Source: Anaeromyxobacter oryzae
GTDB taxonomy: Bacteria > Myxococcota > Myxococcia > Myxococcales > Anaeromyxobacteraceae
Length of the DNA stretch: 64,000 bases
NCBI RefSeq assembly: GCF_023169945.1
Contig: NZ_AP025591.1
Coordinates: 4,894,481-4,958,480 of the forward strand
Direction of reading: 5' to 3'
Shown here: piece after piece, positions 28,758-38,040 of the stretch
Numbering within the stretch: the first letter of the stretch is position 1
Layout: every line of letters begins with the position of its first letter
The notes under the pieces: model-generated
What the model was told of the DNA's origin: nothing
Database searches by the model: none
The model's input: the letters and a program-made list of their open reading frames with translations, nothing else
Program-made: the position numbers and the translations under genes

Positions 28758-30626
28758 CTAGCCCCGGCGCCGCCGGCGAAGCCGGAGCGCGCCGGTCAGC
28801 CCGAGCGCGGCGGCGATGCCGAACCCGCCCGCGGAGCCGCACCCGCTCGCACCCGCCTGCTGCAGCCCGGCGCCGCCGCCGGTCACGCCGCCGTCCGTCG
28901 TGCCGCCGGTGGTCCCTCCTCCCGTCGTGCCGCCGCCCGTCGTGCCGCCAGGGCCGGTCCCGCCGCCGGGCGTGCCGACCGGCGGAACCGCGCCGCCGGT
29001 GCGCTGCACGATCAGGGACGCGAGCTGCGCGCGCGCCGCGAAGAGATCGTCGGCCGACTGCTCGGTCTGGTAGGCCTGCGGGAACAGCTTCGCCGCGATG
29101 GCGCGCGCGTCCGCCTCGTCGCCGAGGTCGGAGAGGAGCTTCAGGTACTCGTAGTCCTCCATGCCCTCGCGGAGCATCTTGAGGCGGATGGACGCGACCG
29201 GGACGTCGTGCGAGCCGCCGATGCGCGCCGTCGTGCCCGGGTAGAAGAGGGTGCCGTCGCCGTTCCCGCCGAACCCCCACTGGTTGCTCCACGGATCGGC
29301 GCGGTAGGCCTCGACGGTCTCGTAGTACAGCTCGCCGGAGACGCGGTACCGGAAGGACAGCCACTCCATCGCGCGGTTCCGGATGGCGGACGCGTCGATC
29401 GCGTAGCTCGGCCAGCCCGTGTAGTAGTAGTCCGACGCGCTCGGGTTGCCGAAGTTCACGCTTCCGCCGCAGCCGTGGCTCATGCAGCTCTGGTACGTCC
29501 AGACCTCGCGCTTGCTCGAGCCCGCGAGCCACGCGTCGTAGTTGCCGCGCTGCTCGCCGGTGAACTCGCTGCCCGCCTTGTCGTCGAGGTAGTTGATCAC
29601 CGGGACGAGGATGTCGATGGACGAGAGGACGCCCTGGCTCTGCGCCTCCGCGATCGTCGTCGTCACGAGCGTGCGGACGGCGGGGCTCGCGGCGCGCGCG
29701 GTCGCTGCACGGGTCGGGATGTCGGACCACGCGCAGGTGAGCGGCGGCTCGTCACAGGTGTACTGGAAGAGGCGGTCGGACCAGCCCTTCTGCGCGAAGA
29801 ACGGCGACCACGTCCCGAGGTTCCCCATCGCCTCGACGGCCGTCATCTTCGCGCCCGGGAGGCGCGTCGCCGCCGTCCCGTCGATGGACGGGCCGTAGTA
29901 GGACGCGAAGTGCGTCATGTCGTCCCCGGCGCCGTCGTCGATGTGCGAGAGCGTGAGGCGGTGGTCGAGGGCGAAGCGGTCGTAGATCGCCCGGAGCGCC
30001 GCGACGTCGTCGGAGGACGAGACGCCGTCCGCGACGTTGAGCGCGCCCCAGGTGAAGCCGAACGCGGTCTTGAGCGACGCGGTGGAGGGGAGGGTGAACG
30101 GCCACACGGTGAGCGTCACCGGGACGGCCTTCGAGCCGCCGTCCCAGGTCACGTTGACCGTGCCGCTGTAGTCACCCGGGGTCGCGTCCGGCGGGACGAG
30201 CACCTCGACCCAGACCGCGCGGCTCTCCCCGGCGGGGACCGTGAACGGGAACGCGTTCCGGTGCTCGCCGAAGATCTCGTCCACGTCCGGGACGAGGCCG
30301 TCGGGGATCTGGCCGGTGGTCCCGTCGAGGCCGGAGGGGGTCGTGACGTTCATGAGCGCCTCCCGGTAGAGGCGCACGCCGGTGATCTTCCCCGGCCCGG
30401 TCAGGTCCGACACCGTCGCGCTCACGTTCGACGCACTCCCGGTGACGACCACCTGGAACGCCTCGAACTCGTTCCGAGCGGCGGAGATCTTCGCCGCCGC
30501 GGTCGTGCGCGCGGTCGCGCTCGCCTTGATCTTCTCGGTCGAGTGGGTCACCCAGACGTCCACCGCCGATGCGGCCATGGGCTGGAATGCGGCGATTGCC
30601 GCAAGCACGGCAAGAAGGCTCTTCAC
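28758..30626 (-). CDS. DUF4091 protein with MYXO-CTERM surface anchor
   Basis: 622 residues. AGGAG lies 8 bases before GTG 30626, and the signal peptide ends AASA-VDV. The body parallels the protein at 25006 (ARNEFEAFQVVVTGSA, DATPGDYSGTVNVTWD, LPSTASLKTAFGF, YQSCMSHGCGGS, GTLFYPGTTARIGG, SIRLKMLREGMEDYEYLKLL). A Gly/Thr-rich linker of about 30 residues leads to a C-terminal ASGCGSAGG, a hydrophobic helix and a basic RRRRR end. This is the MYXO-CTERM signal, whose Cys is processed to anchor proteins at the myxobacterial surface. This copy is therefore probably cell-attached while its paralogue is released. A GH123-like glycosidase role is inferred from family only. Confidence 0.85.
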   Translation of the reverse strand: MKSLLAVLAAIAAFQPMAASAVDVWVTHSTEKIKASATARTTAAAKISAARNEFEAFQVVVTGSASNVSATVSDLTGPGKITGVRLYREALMNVTTPSGLDGTTGQIPDGLVPDVDEIFGEHRNAFPFTVPAGESRAVWVEVLVPPDATPGDYSGTVNVTWDGGSKAVPVTLTVWPFTLPSTASLKTAFGFTWGALNVADGVSSSDDVAALRAIYDRFALDHRLTLSHIDDGAGDDMTHFASYYGPSIDGTAATRLPGAKMTAVEAMGNLGTWSPFFAQKGWSDRLFQYTCDEPPLTCAWSDIPTRAATARAASPAVRTLVTTTIAEAQSQGVLSSIDILVPVINYLDDKAGSEFTGEQRGNYDAWLAGSSKREVWTYQSCMSHGCGGSVNFGNPSASDYYYTGWPSYAIDASAIRNRAMEWLSFRYRVSGELYYETVEAYRADPWSNQWGFGGNGDGTLFYPGTTARIGGSHDVPVASIRLKMLREGMEDYEYLKLLSDLGDEADARAIAAKLFPQAYQTEQSADDLFAARAQLASLIVQRTGGAVPPVGTPGGGTGPGGTTGGGTTGGGTTGGTTDGGVTGGGAGLQQAGASGCGSAGGFGIAAALGLTGALRLRRRRRG

Positions 30627-31104
30627 CAGGTCGCTCCTGTGCTCCCCCTCCAGGGTCGCGTTCGGGGAACGGAGCGCCAAGCGACCGAATTCCTCCAGGG
30701 CTGGTGGGTAGGTGGACGCCGGCATGCGCGTCCACCCGACGCGCGCTCATGCGCGGAGCGGCTCGTCTACACAGTGGACGTGCGGCCCACACCGGGGCGC
30801 GTCCGACCACACGAAGTGCAACCGGTCGAATTTTCACTGTTAGCGCGGGGCGTCATCGTGCGAGCCCTCGCCCGCCCGGACGGATCCCCGACGACGCGCA
30901 AGGCGCCCTGGAGGACGCCAGCCAAGCGGACGACGAGGCGATCGAAAAAATCACGAAGCGCAGGCGTGATCGCGGCATCGGCTCGCGTCCACGGCTCGCG
31001 CCCGAGAAGGCGGTCGACCCGCGAGGCCCCACGCCTCGACCGAGCGGAGCGCCGCCTCACGGAGAGGCTGGCCGCTCCCGCGTCCGCGGCGCAGCGTTCG
31101 CGGC
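30627..31104. other. Divergent intergenic region, no supported gene
   Basis: 478 bases. A 97-codon frame on the minus strand (30767-31060) has no ribosome site or recognised family and I do not support it. GAATTTTCACTG at 30829-30840 is relatively AT-rich and may belong to a promoter for one of the divergent neighbours. Confidence 0.4.
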
Positions 31105-32001
31105 ATGCTCGATGAACTCGGGATGCCCGGCGCGCACGCTCCCGCGGAGGCGCGCCGCAACGTCGTGGCGTCGCGCAACACCGCGGTGCCGCCGCGAACG
31201 TCCGCCGCCTCGCTCGGTGCCGCGGCGCCGGCCCCGTCCTCCCGGCCCGCCGGGATGCGCCTCAACGACTACGCAGACCGGACGGATCTCCTGGTGGACT
31301 GGATCCTCGAGACCGCGCCGGGCGGCGGGGCGTTCCTCGACGTCGGCGCGAACGACGGCAGCTTCTGCCCGCAGGTGCGGCGCATCGCGGCGCACGCCGG
31401 GTTCCTGGCGGGCGTCGACCCCGACGAGCGGAAGCTCATCCGCAACCCGTTCGTCTCGCGCCGGTACCCGGCGACGATGGAGCGGGCGGATCTCCCGCCC
31501 GAGAGCTTCGACTGCATCTACAGCGTGTACGTCGCCGAGCACGTCCAGGCGCCGCGGCCGTTCCTCGAGGCGGTCCACCGCGCTCTCCGCCCGGGCGGCT
31601 CGTTCTTCTTCATCACGCCGAACGGGCAGCACTACTTCGCCGCCATCTCGCGGCTCCTCGGGCACCTGCACCTGCAGGAGCGGGTGCTCCGGCTCGTGAT
31701 GACGCCCGCCGGTGCGCAGGCCTACCACTACCCGGCGGTCTACCTCCTGAACCACCCCAGCGAGATCTCGGCGCTCGCGCGCGAAGTCGGCTTCGCGGAC
31801 GCCGAGTTCCGGTACAGCGAGCGGTTCGGCGAGTTCGCCGCCTACTTCCCGGGTCCGCTCAAGGCGTTCCCGTGGCTGTACGAGCGGGTCGTCTCCGTCG
31901 TCGGCCGCGAGGAGCTGCTCGGCAACCTCATGGGGCGGCTCGTGAAGGCGGGTCCCGTGGCGGCGTCCGGAACGGGGCGGACGGACCGGCGGCAGGCCTG
32001 A
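31105..32001 (+). CDS. SAM-dependent class I methyltransferase
   Basis: 298 residues from ATG 31105. The first 50 are Ala/Pro-rich and without signature, so ATG 31255 (MRLNDYADRT) may be the true start; neither has a clear ribosome site. Motif I is FLDVGANDGSFC, motif II/III ends in GVDPDERK, and the post-motif region reads FDCIYSVYVAEHVQAPRPFL followed by HRALRPGGSFFFITPNGQHY, typical of Methyltransf_11/23 enzymes acting on small molecules or glycan precursors. The substrate is unknown. It is convergent with the sigma-factor gene, with an inverted repeat between. Confidence 0.82.
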   Translation: MLDELGMPGAHAPAEARRNVVASRNTAVPPRTSAASLGAAAPAPSSRPAGMRLNDYADRTDLLVDWILETAPGGGAFLDVGANDGSFCPQVRRIAAHAGFLAGVDPDERKLIRNPFVSRRYPATMERADLPPESFDCIYSVYVAEHVQAPRPFLEAVHRALRPGGSFFFITPNGQHYFAAISRLLGHLHLQERVLRLVMTPAGAQAYHYPAVYLLNHPSEISALAREVGFADAEFRYSERFGEFAAYFPGPLKAFPWLYERVVSVVGREELLGNLMGRLVKAGPVAASGTGRTDRRQA

Positions 32002-32026
32002 GGCCCGAAGCCTCTCATCGCGAGTA

Positions 32027-32098
32027 CCGTTCGCGGTGAGCCTGTCGAGCCACGAACGGGCGCGGCGAGCCGCCCTTCGGCAGGCTCAGGGCGAACGG
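32027..32098. repeat. Imperfect long inverted repeat between convergent genes
   Basis: Left arm CCGTTCGCGGTGAGCCTGTC (from 32027) faces a right arm TTCGGCAGGCTCAGGGCGAA (from 32076, continuing CGG), about 20 of 23 positions complementary. The core AGGCTCAGGGCGAACGG is, from memory, a dispersed palindromic repeat in many high-GC genomes. It could also act as a terminator for both genes. Confidence 0.65.
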
Positions 32099-32114
32099 AT
32101 GACGCTGCCGTGCA

Positions 32115-32804
32115 TCAGTGCCGCGTCGCCTCGATCGCCGCGAGCACCGCGGCGACGACGCGGTTGCACCGCCGCGCCGGGAACGGGAACGCCACGGGCG
32201 CGGACTGCTCCACCGCGTCGGCGAGCGCCGCGCGGAGGTGCGCGCGCGCCCGGTGCAGGCGCGTCTTCACGACGTCCTCGGAGACGCCGAGGGCCTCGGC
32301 GGCGTCCGCCGTGTCGAGCCCCTCGATCGTCCGGAGCATGAAGACCGTCCGCAGATCGGAGGGCAGCCGGTCGACGGCGCGCTCCGTGATGGAGGCCAGC
32401 TCCAGCGCCGACGCCTGCTGCTCGGGGTCGGAGGGCAGGGTCTCGGAGAAGCCGGGGGCCGTCGCGTCGCCTTCGGTGCCGTCGTCCAGGGTCGCCTCCG
32501 TCGCGCGCCTCCGCAGGCGGCCGCGCGCCTCGTTCAGCGCGATCGAGATCATCCAGGTCGAGAACCGCGCCTCGCCCCGGAACTGATCGAGCCGTGAGTA
32601 CGCCCTGAGGTAGGCCTGCTGCATCACGTCCTCGACCTCCGCCTCGTCGCGGAGGATGGCCCGCACGGCTCGATACACGGCCCGGTTGTGACGCCGCATC
32701 AGGACCTCGTACAGGGCGGTCTCGCCGGCGCGGACGCGGCGCACGACCTCCTCGTCGAGAAGCCGGGGGTCCAGCGCGAGCTCGGTGGCGGCGATCCGCT
32801 CCAT
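32115..32804 (-). CDS. ECF-family RNA polymerase sigma factor
   Basis: 229 residues. GGAGGAG lies 3 bases before ATG 32804, which supports that start. Region 2 reads ETALYEVLMRRHNRAVYRAVRAIL, AEVEDVMQQAYLRAYSRLDQF and FSTWMISIALNEARGRLRR. Region 4 reads LPSDLRTVFMLRTIEGLDTADAAEALGVSEDVVKTRLHRARAHL. Both DNA- and polymerase-binding regions are complete, with an extra C-terminal tail of about 35 residues. No anti-sigma gene adjoins. The divergent DoxX-like gene 91 bases away is the natural candidate target. Confidence 0.92.
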   Translation of the reverse strand: MERIAATELALDPRLLDEEVVRRVRAGETALYEVLMRRHNRAVYRAVRAILRDEAEVEDVMQQAYLRAYSRLDQFRGEARFSTWMISIALNEARGRLRRRATEATLDDGTEGDATAPGFSETLPSDPEQQASALELASITERAVDRLPSDLRTVFMLRTIEGLDTADAAEALGVSEDVVKTRLHRARAHLRAALADAVEQSAPVAFPFPARRCNRVVAAVLAAIEATRH

Positions 32805-32841
32805 GTCTCCTCCGTCCGATGCGCGAGGTGGGCCGGGGTGA

Positions 32842-32858
32842 CGGACGGTCACCGTCCG
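32842..32858. promoter_or_regulatory. Perfect 17-base palindrome in the sigma factor/DoxX gap
   Basis: CGGACGGT-C-ACCGTCCG, 8-base arms with one central base, placed about midway between the two divergent starts (32804 and 32896). It is a good operator candidate controlling one or both genes. Confidence 0.5.
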
Positions 32859-32895
32859 GCCGCCCGGGCATCCAACTCATGGAGGAGGTAGCGAA

Positions 32896-33330
32896 ATGGA
32901 CCGTCGCGTGCAGTCGACGTGGTTGCTGCTGAAGATCGTCTTCGGGGTCGTCCCGATCGTGGCGGGGCTCGACAAGTTCGTCGGGTTCCTGGCCGACTGG
33001 CAGGCGTATCTGTCGCCGCTCGCCCGATCGCTGCTGCCGGTGAGCCCCGGCCTGTTCATGAAGGTCGTCGGGGTGATCGAGATCGTCGCCGGGATCATCG
33101 TGCTGTCGCGATACACCCGGATCGGCGCGTACATCGTGGCGATCTGGCTCGTCGCGATCGCGCTCGAGCTCGTGACCGGGAGGCATCTCGACATCGCGGT
33201 GCGCGACCTGGTGATGGCCGTGAGCGCCTTCTCGCTCGCGAGGCTCACCGAGGCGCGGGACGCGGTCGCGGCGAGGACGCCGGCGCGCGCGCCGGTGCCG
33301 CCGCCCGGAGCCGCGCCGGCCCGGGCGTGA
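32896..33330 (+). CDS. DoxX-like four-helix membrane protein
   Basis: 144 residues. GGAGGAGGT lies upstream of ATG 32896. About four hydrophobic helices are visible (LLLKIVFGVVPIVAGLDKF, FMKVVGVIEIVAGIIVL, AYIVAIWLVAIALELV, LVMAVSAFSLARL), with a Pro/Ala-rich cytoplasmic tail. DoxX/DUF4267-type proteins are small inner-membrane proteins linked in some bacteria to thiol or oxidative stress. Its divergence from an ECF sigma factor fits stress-inducible expression, which is inference. Confidence 0.8.
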   Translation: MDRRVQSTWLLLKIVFGVVPIVAGLDKFVGFLADWQAYLSPLARSLLPVSPGLFMKVVGVIEIVAGIIVLSRYTRIGAYIVAIWLVAIALELVTGRHLDIAVRDLVMAVSAFSLARLTEARDAVAARTPARAPVPPPGAAPARA

Positions 33331-33512
33331 CCGCGAGGCGTGTGGGTGGGTCTGCGTGGTCGTGGGACACGGACCCGCCGTCGAGGATGCGAGAATTGGC
33401 CCACTCGCCAGGGCGGGGACCGCCGTCGGCTACGAGATAACGCTGACGAAACGAGGCCTTGAACGGCGGTCGCAACGGCGGGCGGGGCCCGCAGCTTGCA
33501 GCCGCAGGTGGC

Positions 33513-36500
33513 GTGGACCTCCAACGCCACCTCCGCGTCGCGCTGGCCGTGTTCGCTGGCGCGCTCGCGATGCCGGCGAAGGCCGGCATGGGGCTCGGCG
33601 GCAACAGCGCCCCGGTGGTCGACTCCGTCTCGTTCGGAACGGATCCGGTGCCCGCCACGGCCGTCACGTCCATCCGGTGCGCGGCGCACGAGACCGACTC
33701 GGGACACGTGCGGCAGTTCCGCTTCACCGTGAGCGGCGGCACGCTCCCGGGGGGCGGCACCGTGGCCACGGTGGACGTGACGCCGGCGAGCCCCGCGACC
33801 GGCGCCATCACCTGGACGACGCCCGGCCCGGGCGCGGTCTCCGTGACGTGCGAGGCGCTGGACGACGACACCGGGGGCTTCGGCGGCGCGAACGCGTGGA
33901 GCGCCCCGTTCACGGTCGCGGTCACGACGGTCGTGTCGACGCCGCCGCCGGTCGTGGATCGCGTGACGGGTCCCTCGGCCGACCTCTTCCCCGGGGCGCG
34001 CGCGGCGCTGTCCGTCGAGGCGCACGACCCCGCCGGCGGGACCCTGAGCTACGCGTGGACCGCCACGGCGGGCACGATCCAGGCGGTGGGACCGACGGCG
34101 ACGTGGACCGCGCCGGCGTCGCCGGGGACCTACGTCGCGACGGTGACGGTCTCGTCGACGACGGGCCTCGGCGCCGCGGCCACGATCACGCTGCCCGTGG
34201 TGCTCGCCGGCTACGAGGGAAGCCTCGCCGCGACGCCCGGCGCGCCCCAGCGGCTCGCCGTCTCGCCCTCCGGCGAGCTGTACGTCGTGGACGCGATGAA
34301 GGGGCAGCTCCTCGCGGTGTCGCGGCGTGGGGATCCCATGGGCGCGTACCCGCTGCCGGGGCGCCCCGTCGCCGTCGCGTTCGGCGCCGACGAGCTGTTC
34401 GTTTCGCTGGCGGACGGCCGGCTCCTCGCCCTCGACCCCGGGACGGGCCGGATCCTGCGCGCGCAGGCTCTCGGCGCCGTCGCGGTCGCGCTCGCCTGCG
34501 ATCCCTCGACCGGCGTCGTCTGGACCGCCGAGCGCGAGCTGAACCGCGTCCGGGCCCTCCGGCCGGACGGCTCGGTCGCGGCCGTGCTCACCACCGCGGG
34601 CGCGACGCCGCTGGTCGCCCCGGCCGCGCTCGCCGTGGACGCGGCCCACGGGACGGTCTGGGTCGCCCTCCTCTCGAACGAGTCCGGTCCGCTCGTGCAC
34701 GCGTTCACGCTCGGGGGCGCGTACGTCCGGAGCATCGTCGGGTTCGGCGGCGGCGCCGGCCAGGTCACGCGGACGGGCGGCCTCGCCGTCGACGGGGCGG
34801 GCCAGGTCTACGTCGCCGACGTCTTCCAGGGACACGTCCAGGTGGTGACCGCCGCCGGCGTACCCGTCGCGACGCTCGGCTCGTTCGGCACGGCGCCCGG
34901 CCAGCTGCAGCAGCCCGCCGACGTCGCGGTCCTCCCCGGCTCCGACGTGGTGGTCCTGAACCAGGGCGCGGGCCGCCTCGAGCGCTACGGCACCGGCGCG
35001 CCGCTCCCCACGTGTCCGGGCGACTCCGACTGCGACGGGATGCCGGACGTGTGGGAGCTGCTCCACGGGCTCGACCCGAGCTGGGCGGGGGACGCCCTCC
35101 TCGACGTCGATCACGACGGCCTCACCGACCTCGCCGAGTACCTGCTCGGCACCAACCCCGACGACCCCGACTCGGATGGCGACGGCGTGCCGGACGGCGC
35201 GGAGATCGCGGCCGGCTCGAACCCGCTCGATCCCAGCGACCACCGTCCCACGCTGGTCGTGCCAGGCCCGAAGGAGAGCGATCCGGGCCTCGTGCGCTTC
35301 ACGGCGACCCTCAGCGGGCCGGCCGGATGCACCGTCGTGTGGCGGCAGCGGCTCGGGCCTCCGGTCCTGCTCCGGGGCGCCGGCGGGCTCACGCCGTCCT
35401 TCGTCGGGCGGACGGCCGGGCGCTACCAGCTCGAGGGCGTCGCGACCTGTGGTGGCGTGCAGACCGCGCCGGCGGTGCTCGAGGCGACCATCCGGAACGT
35501 CCCGCCGCGCCCGGATCCCGGCCGCATGCTGGTCGTGGCGGACGGCGACCGCGTCGCCCTCGACGGCCGCGGCTCCTCCGACGCGAACGGGGACGAGCTC
35601 CGCTTCGAGTGGGACCAGACCCTCGGGCCGCCGCTGTCGACCTCGGCTCGCGGCCCGGTGCTCCCCCTGCGACCCCGGCAGCCGGGGTTCTTCGAGCTCC
35701 AGCTCACGGCGGTCGATCCGGGCGGCGCCTCGGCCAGCCGTGAGGTCCCGCTCCTCGTCCTGAGCCGCACGGCCGAGACGCCGACGGCGATCGTCTCGAC
35801 CCCGGTCACTGGGCCGGTCGGCGAGGCCATCGCGCTCGACGCGACCGGGAGCACCGGGCCCGCTGGCGCGCTCTCGTGGTCCTGGGCCCAGGTGGACGGT
35901 GCGGCGGTGGTCCTCGACGCCGCGGACGGCTCGCGGCCGACCTTCTTCGCGGCGCGGCCCGGACACTACGCCTTCGAGGCGACCGTGACCGCCGGCCCGC
36001 TCCGCTCGCCTCCCGCGCGCGTCGACGTCTACGTCTCGGCGGGGGAGGCGCTGCCGCTCGCGCGCGTGGCGCCCGTGCCCGCGACGGTCCCGGTGGGAGA
36101 GCCGATCCTCCTCGACGGCTCGCGGAGCGCCGCAGCCGGCGGCGGGGTCCTCGCGCACCGGTGGCGCCAGCGCCAGGGGCCGGCGGCCGGCCTGACGGAC
36201 GCGGATCGCCCGATCGCCTCGGCGGTGCCGTTCGAGCCGGGGATCCATGCCTTCGAGCTCGTGGTCGCGGAGGGCGAGGCGGTGAGCCTGCCGGCGACGG
36301 TGACGGTGCTCGCCTCGGCTCCCGGTCGCGCCCCGCCGGTCGCGGTCGCCGCGGGGCCGGGGACGGCCTGGGCCGGGGCGCTGGTGACCCTCGACGCGAG
36401 CGGCAGCGGCGGTCCGGCGGTGAAGTACCGCTGGACGCAGGTCGGCGGCCCCTGGGTGGCGCTCGACGGCGCGACCGCGCAGAAGGCCACCTTCACCCCG

Positions 36501-36611
36501 CGCAGCGCAGGCCTGTACGTGTTCGAGCTCGAGGTGGACCGCGGCGGGATCCGTGGCGCGCCCGCGACGGTGAGCGTCCTCGTGTTCTCCGACGGGAGCG
36601 TCACGCCATGA
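33513..36611 (+). CDS. Giant secreted NHL/calcium-repeat/PKD surface protein, copy A
   Basis: About 1032 residues. GTG 33513 gives a signal peptide ending PAKA-GMGLGGN; TTG 33459 is in frame 18 codons earlier, and neither has a good ribosome site. Order: two Ig/PKD-like domains; an NHL propeller (PQRLAVSPSGELYVVDAMKG, GGLAVDGAGQVYVADVFQG); two thrombospondin type-3-like calcium motifs (DSDCDGMPD, DSDGDGVPDGAE); then four PKD domains, each with a WxQ..GP signature. It is the probable cell-surface partner of the pentahaem cytochrome whose gene overlaps its stop in ATGA. The same pair recurs at 38041-43013. No catalytic residues are seen. Confidence 0.82.
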   Translation: MDLQRHLRVALAVFAGALAMPAKAGMGLGGNSAPVVDSVSFGTDPVPATAVTSIRCAAHETDSGHVRQFRFTVSGGTLPGGGTVATVDVTPASPATGAITWTTPGPGAVSVTCEALDDDTGGFGGANAWSAPFTVAVTTVVSTPPPVVDRVTGPSADLFPGARAALSVEAHDPAGGTLSYAWTATAGTIQAVGPTATWTAPASPGTYVATVTVSSTTGLGAAATITLPVVLAGYEGSLAATPGAPQRLAVSPSGELYVVDAMKGQLLAVSRRGDPMGAYPLPGRPVAVAFGADELFVSLADGRLLALDPGTGRILRAQALGAVAVALACDPSTGVVWTAERELNRVRALRPDGSVAAVLTTAGATPLVAPAALAVDAAHGTVWVALLSNESGPLVHAFTLGGAYVRSIVGFGGGAGQVTRTGGLAVDGAGQVYVADVFQGHVQVVTAAGVPVATLGSFGTAPGQLQQPADVAVLPGSDVVVLNQGAGRLERYGTGAPLPTCPGDSDCDGMPDVWELLHGLDPSWAGDALLDVDHDGLTDLAEYLLGTNPDDPDSDGDGVPDGAEIAAGSNPLDPSDHRPTLVVPGPKESDPGLVRFTATLSGPAGCTVVWRQRLGPPVLLRGAGGLTPSFVGRTAGRYQLEGVATCGGVQTAPAVLEATIRNVPPRPDPGRMLVVADGDRVALDGRGSSDANGDELRFEWDQTLGPPLSTSARGPVLPLRPRQPGFFELQLTAVDPGGASASREVPLLVLSRTAETPTAIVSTPVTGPVGEAIALDATGSTGPAGALSWSWAQVDGAAVVLDAADGSRPTFFAARPGHYAFEATVTAGPLRSPPARVDVYVSAGEALPLARVAPVPATVPVGEPILLDGSRSAAAGGGVLAHRWRQRQGPAAGLTDADRPIASAVPFEPGIHAFELVVAEGEAVSLPATVTVLASAPGRAPPVAVAAGPGTAWAGALVTLDASGSGGPAVKYRWTQVGGPWVALDGATAQKATFTPRSAGLYVFELEVDRGGIRGAPATVSVLVFSDGSVTP

Positions 36612-37765
36612 ACCGCCGCTCCACCGCCGCGGTCGCCGTCGCGGCCGTCGCGCTCCTCCTGGCCGCCCCCGGGCGCGCGCTCGACGCGCCGCACGACGCG
36701 TCGGGGTCGCCGGCGGTCACCTGCACGCTGTGCCACGTGACGCACTCCGCGCCGGGCGGGACGCTGCTCACCGTGTTCGGCAACGCGAACGTCTGCTTCA
36801 GCTGCCACGACCAGCCGAACGTCGGCATGCGCCTCGGGTTCCCGTGGACGGCGGCTTACCAGGCGGTCCCGGGCGCGGGCGGGCGGTCGCACCGCTGGGA
36901 CGCGATGGCGTCGAGCACGCTGCACGGCGCGAAGCCGCCGCTCGACGCCGAGATGGCGAAGCGCATCGACTCGGGGCGCATCACCTGCTCGGTGTGCCAC
37001 GACGAGCACGGCCGTGCGCTCGCGACCGCGCGCGGCGCGACGCAGCACGTGTTCACCGCCGGGGGGAAGCTCGCCGTCGGCTCCACCCTCTCGCGGTCGG
37101 CGGGGGCGGGCACCGGGACGCTCACGCTGACCAGCGTGAGCGCGCCGACGGCGACGCGGTCCGGCGCGCAGCCGCGCGGGTACCTCGTCCGGATCGCGAC
37201 CGGCGGCGTCGCAGGATCGGCGACGTACGTCGTGTCGTCCGACAACGGCCGCACCTGGTCCGCCCCGGCCAGCACGGCGAGTCCGGTGATCCTCGACACG
37301 GACGAGCAGGGCGCGGCGGTGACGGTCACGTTCTCGGGGACGTTCAGCGCGGGCCCGCCCGCCGATCAGTGGAGCACCTTCACGGTGGCCTACCCGTTCC
37401 TGCGCGTGTCGAACCTGGACAGCGCGATGTGCGAGGACTGCCACCGCGACCGCGTCCAGACCGCGGCGTGCGTCGAGGGCTCCGCGGCGGCGACCACCGG
37501 GGGCGGCGACAGCTGCGCCGCGAGCACCGGGATCGCGTACAGCCATCCGTCCGGGCCCGGCGTCACGTTCCGGCAGGATCACGATCGCGTCGCGGGCGGC
37601 GTCCCGCAGCCGCTCGACGTGAACGGCGCGCCCCAGGGCGGCGACGGCGCGGATCCCCTCGTGACGAACAAGCTCGTGCTCGACTCGGCGAACCAGGTGC
37701 GGTGCCTCACGTGCCACGCCCCGCACAACGCCGACTCGAACTCGCTGACCGAGGACCCGCGGTAG
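36608..37765 (+). CDS. Pentahaem c-type cytochrome with beta-sandwich insert
   Basis: 385 residues. ATG 36608 overlaps the previous stop. A signal peptide is followed by LDAPHDASGSPAVTCTLCHVTH, an opening shared with the paralogue at 41154. Five CXXCH motifs occur (TCTLCH, VCFSCH, TCSVCH, MCEDCH, RCLTCH). Three lie in the first 140 residues. A Thr/Ser-rich beta domain (about 150-275) separates them from the last two. A SHRWDAMASS segment after haem 2 is also conserved in the paralogue. This matches the plan of multihaem surface cytochromes with interspersed beta domains. Electron transfer at the cell surface with the coupled PKD protein is likely. Confidence 0.87.
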   Translation: MNRRSTAAVAVAAVALLLAAPGRALDAPHDASGSPAVTCTLCHVTHSAPGGTLLTVFGNANVCFSCHDQPNVGMRLGFPWTAAYQAVPGAGGRSHRWDAMASSTLHGAKPPLDAEMAKRIDSGRITCSVCHDEHGRALATARGATQHVFTAGGKLAVGSTLSRSAGAGTGTLTLTSVSAPTATRSGAQPRGYLVRIATGGVAGSATYVVSSDNGRTWSAPASTASPVILDTDEQGAAVTVTFSGTFSAGPPADQWSTFTVAYPFLRVSNLDSAMCEDCHRDRVQTAACVEGSAAATTGGGDSCAASTGIAYSHPSGPGVTFRQDHDRVAGGVPQPLDVNGAPQGGDGADPLVTNKLVLDSANQVRCLTCHAPHNADSNSLTEDPR

Positions 37766-38040
37766 CCGCGGGTGGATAGGGCCACGGTGACAGGCCCGCC
37801 GGCGCCGGGGCCGGCGCTGTGCCGCCGGCGGCGCTGTGCCGGTCCGGGCAGGTCCCCATGTGCGCCAAGTCACGCATCTTCGGGTGTAGAGGCCACTCTG
37901 CGTCCGGGCGCGGATGTCGGGTCGGCCCAAATCCCTTCTTCTTTGCGGAGGTTGTGCTTCCGGAGCCGGAGGCGGGCTGGCGCCTGGCCGGCGCGAGGCT
38001 TGCATCCGGGCCCTTTCGGGTCATCGCCCAAGGGGTCGTC

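Noticed and set aside
30767..31060. 97-codon minus-strand frame in the 30.6-31.1 kb gap
   Set aside because: No ribosome site, no family resemblance, and composition like other chance frames in this DNA.
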